22,500 bases of DNA from Letharia columbiana (taxonomy: Eukaryota > Ascomycota > Lecanoromycetes > Lecanorales > Parmeliaceae). The translations under genes were made by a program, and so were the position numbers. The notes beneath the pieces are model-generated. The model worked only from the letters and a program-made list of their open reading frames with translations. It ran no database searches and was not told the DNA's origin. Of this stretch, positions 11,095-20,109 are shown in pieces. The stretch lies in contig NW_023501062.1 in assembly GCF_014066305.1 (NCBI RefSeq), forward strand, positions 25,001 to 47,500, written 5' to 3'. Positions within the stretch are counted from its first letter, which is position 1. The number at the start of each line of letters is the position of its first letter.

Positions 11095-11163
11095 GATATA
11101 AATATACTAAGGCGTATTATATAACTATATTACGTGATTACTAAGACGCTAAGAATTACGTAA
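11095..11163 (-). repeat. Right copy of the 69-bp inverted repeat
   Basis: The reverse complement of this segment aligns without gaps to bases 1-69 (see that entry). This copy keeps C or G at several places where the left copy has T or A, and the reverse is also true, so neither is simply ancestral. An internal direct repeat, 'attacgtgat' and 'attacgtaat' (about 11,128-11,163), differs by one transition. Confidence 0.7.
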
Positions 11164-11289
11164 TCCGAATTTTAATACTCCTCTTTATATATATTTTTTT
11201 ATACGCGAAATTTGATAAATACGAAGTTTAATATTAACGGTATTAAAATCGAATAGATAAGATAAAAATAATTTAATTAATTTTTATTA

Positions 11290-11600
11290 GAGTTTAATAT
11301 CGAGTAGCTGAAGTGAAGTCTAAATTAAATAATTAAAGTGAAGTTTAAGTTAGATAATTAAAGTAAGTTTTAGTATTAAGTAATTAAGATAAAGTTTAAA
11401 CTAAGTAATTAAAGTAAGTTTAATATTAAGTAATTAAAGTAAAGTTTAAATTAAATAGTTAAAGTAAGTTTAACGCCGGGTAATTAAAGTAAAGTTTAAA
11501 TTAAGTAGTTAAAATAAGTTTAGCGTTAGATAATTAAAATAAAGTTTGAATTAAATAGTTAAAGTAAGTTTAGCGTCGAGTAATTAAAGTAAAAAGTCGA
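11290..11600. repeat. Minisatellite of alternating 25-bp half-units (50-bp higher-order unit)
   Basis: About twelve units of 25 bp form this array. Type A reads 'taattaaagtaaagtttaaa' plus five bases. Type B reads 'tagttaaagtaagtttagcg' plus five bases. From about 11,381 they alternate strictly A-B-A-B, giving a regular 50-bp period at 11,381, 11,431, 11,481, 11,531 and 11,581. Before that, two A units occur together and one B unit has an extra base. Most unit differences are transitions, including g-rich variants such as 'taacgccggg'. It lies between the island and the 3' side of the copia relic and may be part of that element's terminal region. Confidence 0.88.
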
Positions 11601-12060
11601 AATTTGAAAACGACTATATTAAATCTTAAATTTTACTTTTTATTAAAAAACGGTTTTTTAAATATTTTATTTCTAGGTTATCTAGTATATATTAAAAATT
11701 AATTAATTTAAGACTAAAGAATATTCGTAAAAGTAACTAAATAAAATAATTAAAAGAAATTCTTTATTTTATATATTATAACTAACTATAAGACTTTTAT
11801 AAAGTTATTTTAGATATTTAATTTTTTAATAATAATAGTTAATAATAATAATAATATAGATAAGAGTATTTTAAAAGAGCTTTAAAGATTTAATAGCGAT
11901 AGCGATAATAGCGCTAAAGAAATAGCTATTTTAATATAAAATAACGAGTTTATAGAGTATTAAGTCTAAGGCTTAGCGAGTAATTTAAATAAATTACTTA
12001 AACTACGAAGATTAATAAAATAGCTTCTTTAAAGTTAAAGTTAATTTTTCTAAATAAGTA
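11600..12060. other. Expected 3' flank of the copia relic; no LTR identified
   Basis: This stretch follows the copia RNase H on the minus strand and should contain the 3' untranslated region, polypurine tract and 3' LTR. I could not find a convincing polypurine tract, TG...CA ends, or a matching copy near 16,800-17,800. Either the LTRs are too RIP-mutated to match by eye or this end has been lost. Confidence 0.4.
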
Positions 12061-12086
12061 ATATTATAGATAATATTTTAATTTAA

Positions 12087-12760
12087 TTAGTATATAAAAC
12101 TTTTTAAATTTATTCTTAGATAGTATCTTAATAAGTTTATTAGTTATTTATTATTCGATAGAAATATATTTAAAAGTAATAATATTAGTAATAACTTATT
12201 TTTATATATAATAATATTAAATATTAATATACTTAATATATATATAAAATTAATTTTTTTAATAAGAGCTATAATATTCTAATTATTATAATAAATAATA
12301 ATAATCTATATATATTTAACGTTAAAATTAAATTAATTAAAGAGTTTATATAGTTAGATTATTTTTTCAATAATCTATATCTAACTAATATATTCGATTT
12401 TATAAGAAAATAGCGTTATAATAAATTATTATTTTAATAATAAATTAATAATAATATTATTTATATTAAAAATAAAATTAGAGATAAAATATCGAGTATT
12501 TTAATTATTTATTTAATTTATATTTATATAGTTAGTAAGTAATTTTAAATCTCTTTTAAATATTAATTATTAGTTTTTAATATTATTTAGATATTAAAAA
12601 ATACGCTTAATAATCTTTTAATAAGATTTATCGAGATTTAAAATATATCTAAAGATTATTAAAATAGCGAATATAAGATTAAGTTAAATATTATATATTA
12701 TATATATAAGTAATCTTATAACTAATTAATAGATATAGCGAGATTAATCGATAGAGATAA
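12087..12760 (-). pseudogene. Copia RNase H domain relic
   Basis: This is the RNase H part of the copia polyprotein, which degrades the RNA strand of the RNA-DNA hybrid during reverse transcription. In the same frame as the reverse transcriptase one reads the block preceding RNase H ('PD'-type 'NLIFAILIIFRYILN', about 12,650), then 'LLTNYININ' where relatives have GYSDADWAGD, then 'TLFSYKIEYIS' where relatives have ALSSCEAEYMA (about 12,400), and the C-terminal 'NIALIKKINFIYILS' for the ALIKNPEFHARSKHID type (about 12,245). Catalytic Asp and Glu positions are partly lost, Asp to Asn for example, as expected from G-to-A change. The frame is kept to a TAA near 12,087. Confidence 0.85.
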
Positions 12761-13640
12761 AATTATCTTTAGCGATATAAAACTTATCGCTATTAATAAG
12801 AGTAGATAATAATATAAAACTTAATATATTATATTTCTTTAGAAATTTTTTAATATAATCTTTTTAATTAAAATATAGAATTTAATTAGTATAATCTTTA
12901 ATAATTATTATATTAAGATAATAGATATAAAGTCCTAAATTAATTATTTCGAACTTCTTATTAAACTTATTCTTAATATTTTATATTTTAATTTTATCGA
13001 AATTCGCGAGTAAGATATTATCTATATAAATAGCGATAATAATAATATTATTAATAAATATAGAGAGATTAATAATAATAGATTTAAAATCTAATTTTTT
13101 TAAATAAATTATAAAAGTATTATATTAAATTTTAGAGGATTATTTTAAATCGTAAAATATCTTAATAAGCTTATATATCTTATTTTTTTAGCCTTTAATT
13201 TTAAAGCTAATAAATTAAATAATATAAATTATCTTTTTAATATTATTATATAGAAAGATAATTTTAATATTTATTTATTTAAGTTTTTAATTTAAGATAA
13301 TTATTAATATAAAGATCGCTTTATAATTTATAAACTTAATAATAAAAGCGAAGATTTCGTTAAAGTTAATCTCTTTTTATTATTTAAAATCGCGAATAAT
13401 TTAGCGAGCTTTATATTATATAATCTTCTTTATAAGATTACACTTAAGTTTATAAATTTATTAATCTCTTAAAATATATATATTTAATAGAAGATTTATT
13501 AGAGTTTAAGTCTTATTAATAATAAATAAATTAACTTCTTTTTTATAATAATTTCTTAATATATCTTATAATAAGAATTTAATATAGCTTTCTTATAAAT
13601 TTAAGATTTATAGAGTTTAAAAGAGAAGGCTTTTATTAAT
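12760..13640 (-). pseudogene. Copia reverse transcriptase domain relic
   Basis: The start of the domain reads (stop as Trp) '*IYKLKCNLIKKII*YKAR' at about 13,400-13,460, matching the KWVYKIKRD..G.I.RYKARLVARGF block. It is followed by 'FNEIFAFIIK' (the DFNETFAPVVK type) and then, near 13,010-13,030, 'AIYIDNILLA', the catalytic AIYVDDLLLA block. The second catalytic Asp reads Asn, a G-to-A change. Upstream (13,460-13,620) the linker with 'SIIKKKL'-like sequence precedes the fold. From 13,620 to 12,087 no indel breaks the frame; only TAA/TAG at Trp or Gln positions do. Damage is therefore almost purely point mutation. Confidence 0.9.
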
Positions 13641-13799
13641 AGCGCTAGAGGATTTAAAGAAAATTCTCTATATATTTTTAAGATATTAAATAAATAATTT
13701 ATTATTAAAATTAAATTATAATTACTTATAAAGCGAGTAATAAGTTTAAAAAGCGCCGTTATAGGGGCTATAGAGAGACTTTTATTATTAAATATATTA

Positions 13800-15200
13800 G
13801 ATAATTATTCTTTTAAAGATCTCGAGTTAATTAGAATTACTAGTTAAGCCTTTTTAAGAACTTAAATAAAATTAAATAAATTATTAGCTTTATCTTTAAT
13901 AAAAATTATTTATCTCTTTTAATAATTCTCTTCTAGAATTATAAATAAAGAGAAAAAATAATTTTTAAGATAATTAATAATTTTAATAAATCGACGATCG
14001 TTACGATAAGCTATTATTTTAATATTATTATATATATTCTTCTCTAAAATAAAGAATATAAGCTTAAAAGAAATATTATTAAATTATTTAATATTCGAGA
14101 TAATAATAATCTTATTATTATTTGAAGGTATATAATAAAAATAATCTTAATAATTTATAAGTTATCTCTTAATTATATAATTTTAATACTTCTTTTAATT
14201 AATAGCTTTAAATATAATTTAATAGAAGTCTATTTATCTAATAATACGTAAATAAAATATATTAAAAAAAATTAATATAAATCTTAAAAGAAATTATATC
14301 TTACTTAATTATAAATTAATGATTATATAAATAATTTTTAATATAAATAAATTTAATCTAATACTTCTATAGTAGATCGCTTTTTTTTAAATATTATATT
14401 AATTTTATACTAAATAATAATATCTAATTATTTAAATTTACTATTTATTTAAAAGTTTTTTAATATAATATCTTTTTAAATAATTCCTCTAAATAGATAA
14501 AAGACTTTTATTTTATAATTTTAATATTTTATATTATAATTAAAGCGAAGGCGAGTATAATAATAATTATTATATTTTATATTATCGAGAAAGAGCTTAA
14601 ATATAATAAAAATAAATTTATTAAATTTATTTAATAAAAGATAGATATCGAAGCGTAAAGTAAAATTATTTAGAAAAGTAATTATAAATATATAGTCGTT
14701 ATAAAAGATATTAAATAATTTTTAAAAATCGATATAAATTAATTTATTTTTTTTATTTTTCGAGAATAATATAGCGTTTATAAGATTTTATTTTAAGATT
14801 AACTATAAAATATAACTTATAAATATTATTAAAAGAAGATTTAAAAAAATTTATTTTAATATATATTTTAGCTATCTTCTTAATATTCTAAGTATTTAAA
14901 TAATTTATATAAATATATTATATATATAAAGTCTTTTTATAAATTTAAGACTCTTACTAATTAGAGAGCTTTATAAATTTAATAAAAGATTTATTATAAG
15001 TAGAAATTTCTTTATTAATAACGATTAAGATTAAAGAAATATTTCTTTAAATATTAAGCGTATAAAAATAACTTTAAATATATTTAAAGAAAAACTACTA
15101 TTTTCTTATAAAAAAATTATTAAGAATAAAAGAAAGCGAGTATTATTTTTTCTTTAATTATCTCTTAGAAATAAAATTAAAATTATATTTAGATATATAT
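13800..15200 (-). pseudogene. Copia integrase region relic
   Basis: On the minus strand around 14,640-14,770 the reading 'NKLIYIDF*KLFNIFYNDY' then 'IFIITFLNNFT' parallels the integrase block ELVHSDLCGPF.VSF.GARYFVTFTDDFSR, with the first catalytic Asp at about 14,730. It is in a different frame from the reverse transcriptase, so at least one indel lies between about 13,800 and 14,600. The region downstream (13,850-14,080) has a persistent frame of the type that normally links integrase to reverse transcriptase. The second catalytic Asp and the Glu were not located. Confidence 0.6.
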
Positions 15201-16750
15201 TAGATATTATTAAGAGTTTAAATGTACTTAATATTTTTTATTTTTTATTTAAAATTAATATTATTAAAATTAAAAGTTATATAATTATCGCTAATAAGTT
15301 TATTAATAAAATAAAATTTTTAGAATTTAGAAAAGATTTTAAAAATTAAGAAATTATAAATAATATATTAAATATATATATAATTACGAAATTAGAGAGA
15401 TAATATTATTATTATAATAAAAAATATAATAATAGAAACTCTATTTAAGAATTTAATCTTAAAAAAATTATAGATTTTATTATTAAAGATTTAAAAGTTA
15501 GTAATAAATATAATAGTAATATAAGTAATAAAATAATAAGTTATTATAGATTAAGTAATTATAATAACTACTTTAGCGCTAAAAGATTAATTCTTCTCTT
15601 TCTTAAACTTTTTAAACTTAAATTCGATATTAATATTATCGCTTTCTTAATTATCTCTTTTATTTTAATTATTATAATTATTATAATCTTTATTTTTAAA
15701 AACTTAAGATTCTTCGCGAATATAATTATACTTTAATTATTTAAGATATTTCTTAATAAAATAAAAATTCTTATTATAAATAATATAATATTTATAAATT
15801 TATATCTAGATATAAGAGTTATTAGAATTAATATTATTTTAAATATAATATTTAATTAATATAGATATTATAGAAATAAGAATATAAATATTTATTTTAA
15901 TATAGATAATTATTATATAAATATTAAAAAACTTAATAAAGATAGTAAAATTAGAGATAATATTAAATTATTATATTCTAATATAAGCTAGCATAAATTT
16001 AAAAAACTCGTTTTTATTATAAAGATTATAATTTTAATTATAGATTTTATAATATTAAGTATACTAGTTATCTAGACTTTTATAAAAATAATAAATCTTT
16101 TAATTCTTATTAATAATAAAAGGATATTTCTCGAGTAAGCTATTAACTTCTTATAATAAATTTATAAATTAATTAATATAAATTTATAGCTTATTTTTAT
16201 AAATAATAAAAATAAAAAATTTTAGTTTTTAAATAATAAAATTAAGAATATTTAATTTATAGAGTTTATATTTTTTTGAGTTTTTTTAAATAACTATAGC
16301 GTTAATATAGCTTTTAATAAAATCGCGTAAATTATTTTTATAACGAGTTTTTATTATAGTATAGAGTTTATAATATACTTTAATTTATATTATAATATCT
16401 ATATTAATAATAATTTTAAAAGTATTTTTTATAAATTATTAATTAATTATTATTCTTATAATAATCGCTAGATAAGAGATTAATTAAATAATATCGATTT
16501 TAATATAGTATTAGAGATCTAATAATATAAAGAAATCTTATATATCTTACTTTTATTTATAATAATTAAAAATATTTTTAAATATAGAAATTTAATAAAG
16601 TTAATTTAAATTAGTTAAAAGCTTAATATCGATATATTTAGATATAATATTATTTATAAAGAATTAATTTAATTTTTAGAGCTTAATAAAAAAAAAGCTT
16701 TAATAAGAGTTTAAGAATAAGATTTATAATATAATAGAGTTTAATAAAGT
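15200..16750 (-). pseudogene. Probable copia gag/protease region, unproven
   Basis: By position this stretch should hold gag and protease of the copia relic. Around 16,450-16,700 a minus-strand frame has low stop density, as expected for gag. I could not identify a CCHC zinc knuckle or the D-S-G/A protease motif with confidence. RIP would change Cys TGT/TGC to Tyr and make a knuckle unrecognisable. The assignment rests on context only. Confidence 0.35.
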
Positions 16751-17049
16751 AGATAGAATAGATAGCGTTAATAAAACTAACTTTACTTTAAATTTAAAAA
16801 GTTTTTATTTAAAATTAGCTTTAATAATAATTTAAAAATAAATAAATTTAATATAATAATAGAATTAGCGCGAGAAATTAAAATATATTCACTATCGATA
16901 TTATTTATATTATTTATATTTATAATTATTTAAAGTATATAGAGAAAGTTTTATAGAGCTCTAAAATTAGCTCGATATAACTTAAAGCGTTATTTAAAAA
17001 GAGATTTTATATTATAATTTATAATATAATTAATAATACTTTAAAAAGA

Positions 17050-18046
17050 TAGACTTTAACTTATAAATATTAAGGGGAAATATAATATAAGTATATAAAA
17101 TCTTTATAGAAAATCGTTATTCTTTATACTTAAGGGGGGATTTAATTAAATTCTATCTTTTATATTATTATCGCGATTATCTTAATTATCTTTTATTATA
17201 TTTATAATATAATATCTTCTATTAATTAGCTCTTCTATTAAAAAAATTAATTAAAATTAAATATAAGATTATTTATAATTTCGCTTCGCTCGCTTATTAA
17301 AATTAATTAAAGCTTTTTTATAAGATCGTTTTATTTATATAAATATAGAGAATAATTACTTTTTAATTACTATAATAGAGAGTAATTTCTCTTTACATAT
17401 TAGTATATTAGATATATAAGATATAAATTATTTTCTCTTTTAGCGTTATATTATTATTTTAAATTAAATTTTAATCTTTATTATAGAAATTATATAATAG
17501 AATATTAGAGTCTAATCGCTTATTATTAGCTTTTAATATAGCGAAATATAAGAATAAAAATATATCGTTTTTTATCTTTAGCGTATTTTATTTAATATAG
17601 AGAAATTAATAATATTTTAGCGGTTATAGCGATTATATAATAAAAAAGTATAAGTATATAATACTCTATTACGATATATAATAACTTCGATATTATATAA
17701 TTAAATATAATATATCTTAATTTACTTTAAATTATCTTATATAAAAGGCGATAAGAGAGTTTATACGCTAAATTATTAATATAATATATTAATATATTAA
17801 TAATTTCGATATAATCCCCCTTACTCGCTATCTCTACTTTTTTAATTAAAAGCGTATTTAATATATATTATCTAGCCTAAATAACTATCTTAAAATAAAA
17901 AATATTTATATTATAAAGATTAATAAAAGAGGTTCTCCGCGGTTATAACTACTATTATTTAATAAATATTAATATAATAAATACGTTAAAAGTAGTTATA
18001 GCTATAGTAGATAATAGATAAATAATTAAATAATTAAAATAGTTAT
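17050..18046. other. Unassigned AT-rich spacer between two retroelements
   Basis: No gene, RNA or convincing LTR was found. Three G/C runs stand out: 'ttaaggggaaat' (about 17,071-17,082) and 'taagggggga' (17,131-17,140) on the plus strand, and 'aatcccccttac' (17,813-17,824), which reads 'gtaagggggatt' on the minus strand. The last two are purine runs on opposite strands facing each other across about 670 bp. They look like polypurine tracts, but no LTR ends could be paired with them. A GC-rich block 'ttcgcttcgctcgcttatt' lies at about 17,280-17,298. Confidence 0.4.
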
Positions 18047-18139
18047 GTTATGATAGATATATAGGCCATTATAGGGTGTAAGAAACTTAATTCTTTCTAT
18101 CTAGAAATCTATTACTTTATAATAATAGTAAGTTTAATA

Positions 18140-18197
18140 AAGCTTAATAAAGTAAGTATCTTCCCCCGAAGCTTGATAAAGTAAATACCTTCCCCTT
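18140..18197. repeat. 29-bp tandem duplication with C-runs
   Basis: Copy one, 'aagcttaataaagtaagtat' plus 'cttcccccg' (18,140-18,168), is followed directly by 'aagcttgataaagtaaatac' plus 'cttcccctt' (18,169-18,197). The differences are mostly transitions. Each copy ends with a C-run that on the minus strand is a polypurine-like tract. Confidence 0.8.
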
Positions 18198-18287
18198 ATT
18201 TTACGTGATAATATTTTTATAGATAAAGAAAAAGTATAGCGATCTCGCTAAAGTAAAAGTAAGTAAGAAGTAAATACCTACCTTAAA

Positions 18288-18355
18288 ACTTCTTAAAAAA
18301 ATATCTTTCTTAAAAAAATATCTTTTTTAAAGAAACGTCTTTCTTAAAGAAATAT
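18288..18355. repeat. Four 17-bp tandem units
   Basis: Four consecutive units: 'acttcttaaaaaaatat', 'ctttcttaaaaaaatat', 'cttttttaaagaaacgt' and 'ctttcttaaagaaatat', 17 bp each. They run into a stretch repeating 'ttcgaagaaat' (about 18,367-18,395). They lie between the chromodomain and the candidate LTR terminus of the gypsy relic. Confidence 0.8.
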
Positions 18356-18499
18356 TTAAAGAGATCTTCGAAGAAATTTTCGAAGAAATCTTCTTTCTAA
18401 AGAAACTAAAGAAAGCCGATAAGATAAGAAAGTAAATGCCCGACGAGATATCTAGATTCTCACCGCGATATTTTCTAGTAAAGTCAATATAGAATATAT

Positions 18500-18735
18500 A
18501 TATATTTTAATTTATCTTTATATTCCTTAACGAGCTCTATAGTATTATTAAGATTCTTAATATTATATTACTTATCGTATATTAGATTATAGTTTTTCTA
18601 TTTAATAAGATATTTCGTAGTAAAGCTATAATTCTTAGTTATAATTCTCTTATTAAATAGTTAATTAATCTTATAAAACTTCTATTTCTTAATATCGCCT
18701 TCGACGAAGATCGATAACGAGTAACTTAATTTTAA
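18500..18735 (-). pseudogene. Chromodomain of the gypsy polyprotein
   Basis: The C-terminal chromodomain tethers integration to methylated-histone chromatin. Minus-strand reading gives, in order, 'IKK*KFYKIN*LFNKR' (the WEVEKILDKR type), 'FTTKYLIK*KNYNLIYDK*' with TAG/TAA at the two Trp positions of the KYLVKWKGY...TW block, and 'NIKNLNNTIELVKEYKDKL' for the LKNA.ELV.EF helix. Only TAA/TAG breaks occur in this stretch. The frame is the same as that of the integrase. The frame stays open a little past the domain before the repeat-rich 3' end. Confidence 0.92.
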
Positions 18736-19790
18736 ACGATTAAAGAGATTATTCTATAGCGTAGACTTTAGTTACGCTATAGTAAATATAGAATATACTC
18801 GCTAATTCTTAGAAATATCGAGGTAATATATTAGGCGATTGACTCGACTAAGAATCTTAAAAGAATTAATATACTATTAAAATAGTTTCTTAATAATTTC
18901 GAGATTTATAGAAATATTATAGCCTTTATAGAGGCGTAGAAATATATAGTCGTTAATCTTAAGAAATATTAGCTAATAATATCTATTATAATAATATTTA
19001 ATATTCATATTAACGAAAGTAATAGTATTCTTCGCTAAATTTCGAATATAAAGAAAATTCGATATATCTAAAGATTCGAGAAGATCGAGAGATATATTCG
19101 AGATAAAACCGTAGGCGATTTCGTTAGAAGTGTTTCTAATTATTAATAACGTCGAGTTATTAAGTAATTTTTAAAGTTGAGATAGGATTCTTAGCTATAA
19201 AGAAGCCTTATTAAATATTATATTAATATAAAAATGTATAGCGATTTCCATCGTCTAATTAATTCTTTCGCTATTATTATTAATTTATAGATAATAAGTA
19301 ATAGAATAAAATAAAGAAACGCCGAGGCGCTAAAATAATGCTTATTATAATTTTAAAAGAAATTTACGATCTCTATTCGAGATAATAGCCTTAGAAATAT
19401 CTTAATTAGCTATCTCGAGCCTATTAAGTAAAATATTAACTTATTAAACTATTAATTATATAGATTTTCTAGATATATTTATTACTCGCTTAATAAATTT
19501 ATTAATAATCAATATAATAGCGTTAAAGTCTTTTTTAAAATTTAATAAAGCGAGTATAAAGTTAATTATAAGCGTATAAAAGAGAATTAGTGGCGAGTTA
19601 ATAGAGTTTAGTAATTTATATAATTAATAATATCTAATTTAAAGAATTTAGTAATTTAAATAATAGCGAATAAATTCTTATAATTAATTAATAAGACTTC
19701 TAATATATTAGAATATTAATATAATTTTATAATATCTTTAAAATCTTAAATAACTATTATCGTAGACTAGATATAAAATTTTATTAATAA
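18735..19790 (-). pseudogene. Gypsy integrase relic
   Basis: Integrase inserts the cDNA copy into the genome. From the N-terminal side: the zinc-binding region near 19,670-19,764 ('DNSYLRF*RYY' then 'YIRSLIN*L*EFIRYYLNY*', the H..H..C..C block with Cys read as Tyr); then 'NFILALLNFKKDFNAIILII' (about 19,510-19,570, the MDFITGLP..YDAILVIVDR type, catalytic Asp read as Asn); then 'KAIISNRDRKF' (about 19,355-19,385, the IISDRG block, Asp to Asn); then 'SITYYL*INNNSERIN*TME' (about 19,245-19,305, for TAYHPQTDGQSERTNQTME). After this come 'LLNNSTLLIIRNTSNEIAYG' and the C-terminal region leading to the chromodomain. The frame is uninterrupted by indels; stops are TAA/TAG. Confidence 0.92.
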
Positions 19791-19803
19791 TTATCGATAA
19801 GAT

Positions 19804-19832
19804 ATAGAGTTATTAATAACTAATAACTCTAT
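19804..19832. repeat. 12-bp perfect hairpin inside the integrase gene
   Basis: The arms 'atagagttatta' (19,804-19,815) and 'taataactctat' (19,821-19,832) are exact reverse complements around the loop 'ataac'. It lies between the zinc-binding region and the 98-bp tandem repeat, in the linker between RNase H and integrase. Confidence 0.65.
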
Positions 19833-19890
19833 CGATATAATAAATTAAATCCTAAGATTAAGAATCCGAAGTTTCTTAGAATTCTTAGAA

Positions 19891-20100
19891 TTCTTAGAAT
19901 TCTAAAGTTACTAGCGATATATTTTCTTCGTGCTAAAACTCTTAAGAATTCGAAGTTATTTATAATTTCTAGAAAGTTTTTTAAATAAATTCTTAGATTC
20001 TAGAAATACTAATAACGTATTTTCTTTATACTAAAACTCTTAAGAATTCGAAGTTACTTATAATTTCTAAGAAGTTTCTTAAGTAAATTCTTAGATTTTT
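19891..20100 (-). repeat. 98-bp tandem duplication in pol between RNase H and integrase
   Basis: Copies begin at about 19,891 and 19,990, and a third starts at 20,088 and breaks off by 20,100. The conserved block 'ctaaaactcttaagaattcg' appears at 19,933 and 20,031, exactly 98 bp apart, and the following 'aagtta.ttataatttct' matches too. Most differences are transitions, plus one single-base gap. On the left it grades into three copies of 'cttagaatt' (about 19,874-19,900). Since 98 is not divisible by three, one extra copy shifts the reading frame. Upstream RNase H codons lie in a different phase from downstream integrase codons, and taking out 98 bases makes the phases agree. Confidence 0.88.
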
Positions 20101-20109
20101 AAATAAGGG

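Larger units (their letters stand above)
1..11163. mobile_element. Candidate large DNA transposon bounded by inverted repeats
   Basis: Inference: the 69-bp inverted copies at 1-69 and 11,095-11,163 enclose a long plus-strand relic resembling a transposase-like protein and a second quasi-ORF on the minus strand. This is the arrangement of a cut-and-paste DNA transposon with terminal inverted repeats, here about 11 kb or more because the left arm may run off the window. Against it, the right arm lies in a less mutated island, and no target-site duplication can be checked. The two copies may instead be unrelated insertions of one repeat family in opposite orientation. Confidence 0.25.
9480..11290. 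other. Less RIP-mutated, non-coding island
   Basis: TG and CA reappear here, for example in 'tgaaaatgtttatgcg' (about 9,938-9,953), 'gcctgttataactggata' (about 10,985-11,002) and 'tatgtgaacgg' (about 11,040-11,050). The segment at 10,910-11,170 is the least mutated in the window. I see no ORF with coding character and no tRNA or rRNA. The island carries a 53-bp tandem duplication, an 11-bp tandem array, a 10-bp hairpin and one arm of the inverted repeat. It may be single-copy host DNA, the end of a younger or shorter element, or a repeat too short or too rare to be strongly affected by RIP. Confidence 0.55.
12060..16750 (-). mobile_element. Ty1/copia LTR retrotransposon relic
   Basis: The minus strand carries, in order, a copia-type integrase (first catalytic region near 14,730), a reverse transcriptase (about 13,620-12,930) and an RNase H (about 12,700-12,087). 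Integrase before reverse transcriptase is diagnostic of Ty1/copia. The upper boundary is a guess based on the usual size of gag plus protease upstream of integrase. The LTRs were not identified. All coding parts are broken by RIP-type stops and at least one frame change between integrase and reverse transcriptase, so the copy is dead. Confidence 0.85.
18046..18480 (-). repeat. Repeat-rich 3' end of the gypsy relic; candidate 3' LTR
   Basis: 'tgttatgatag' at 18,046 is a plausible LTR terminus on the plus strand, but the other terminus cannot be fixed. On the minus strand a G-rich motif followed by 'ta(t/c)ttactt' recurs four times. In plus coordinates these read 'agtaagtatcttccccc' (about 18,151), 'agtaaataccttcccc' (18,180), 'agtaaatacctacctt' (about 18,269) and 'agtaaatgcccgac' (about 18,432). 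G-rich purine tracts of this type prime plus-strand synthesis next to an LTR. TG and CA survive here more than in the flanking pol. Confidence 0.5.

Noticed and set aside
11290..11600. CRISPR-like array
   Set aside because: The 25-bp units abut each other with no unique spacers, and the setting is a fungal transposon block. It is a minisatellite.
16680..16705. Primer-binding site of the copia element ('gctttaataagagttta')
   Set aside because: The match to a tRNA 3' end is weak after RIP, and the 5' LTR needed to confirm its position was not found.
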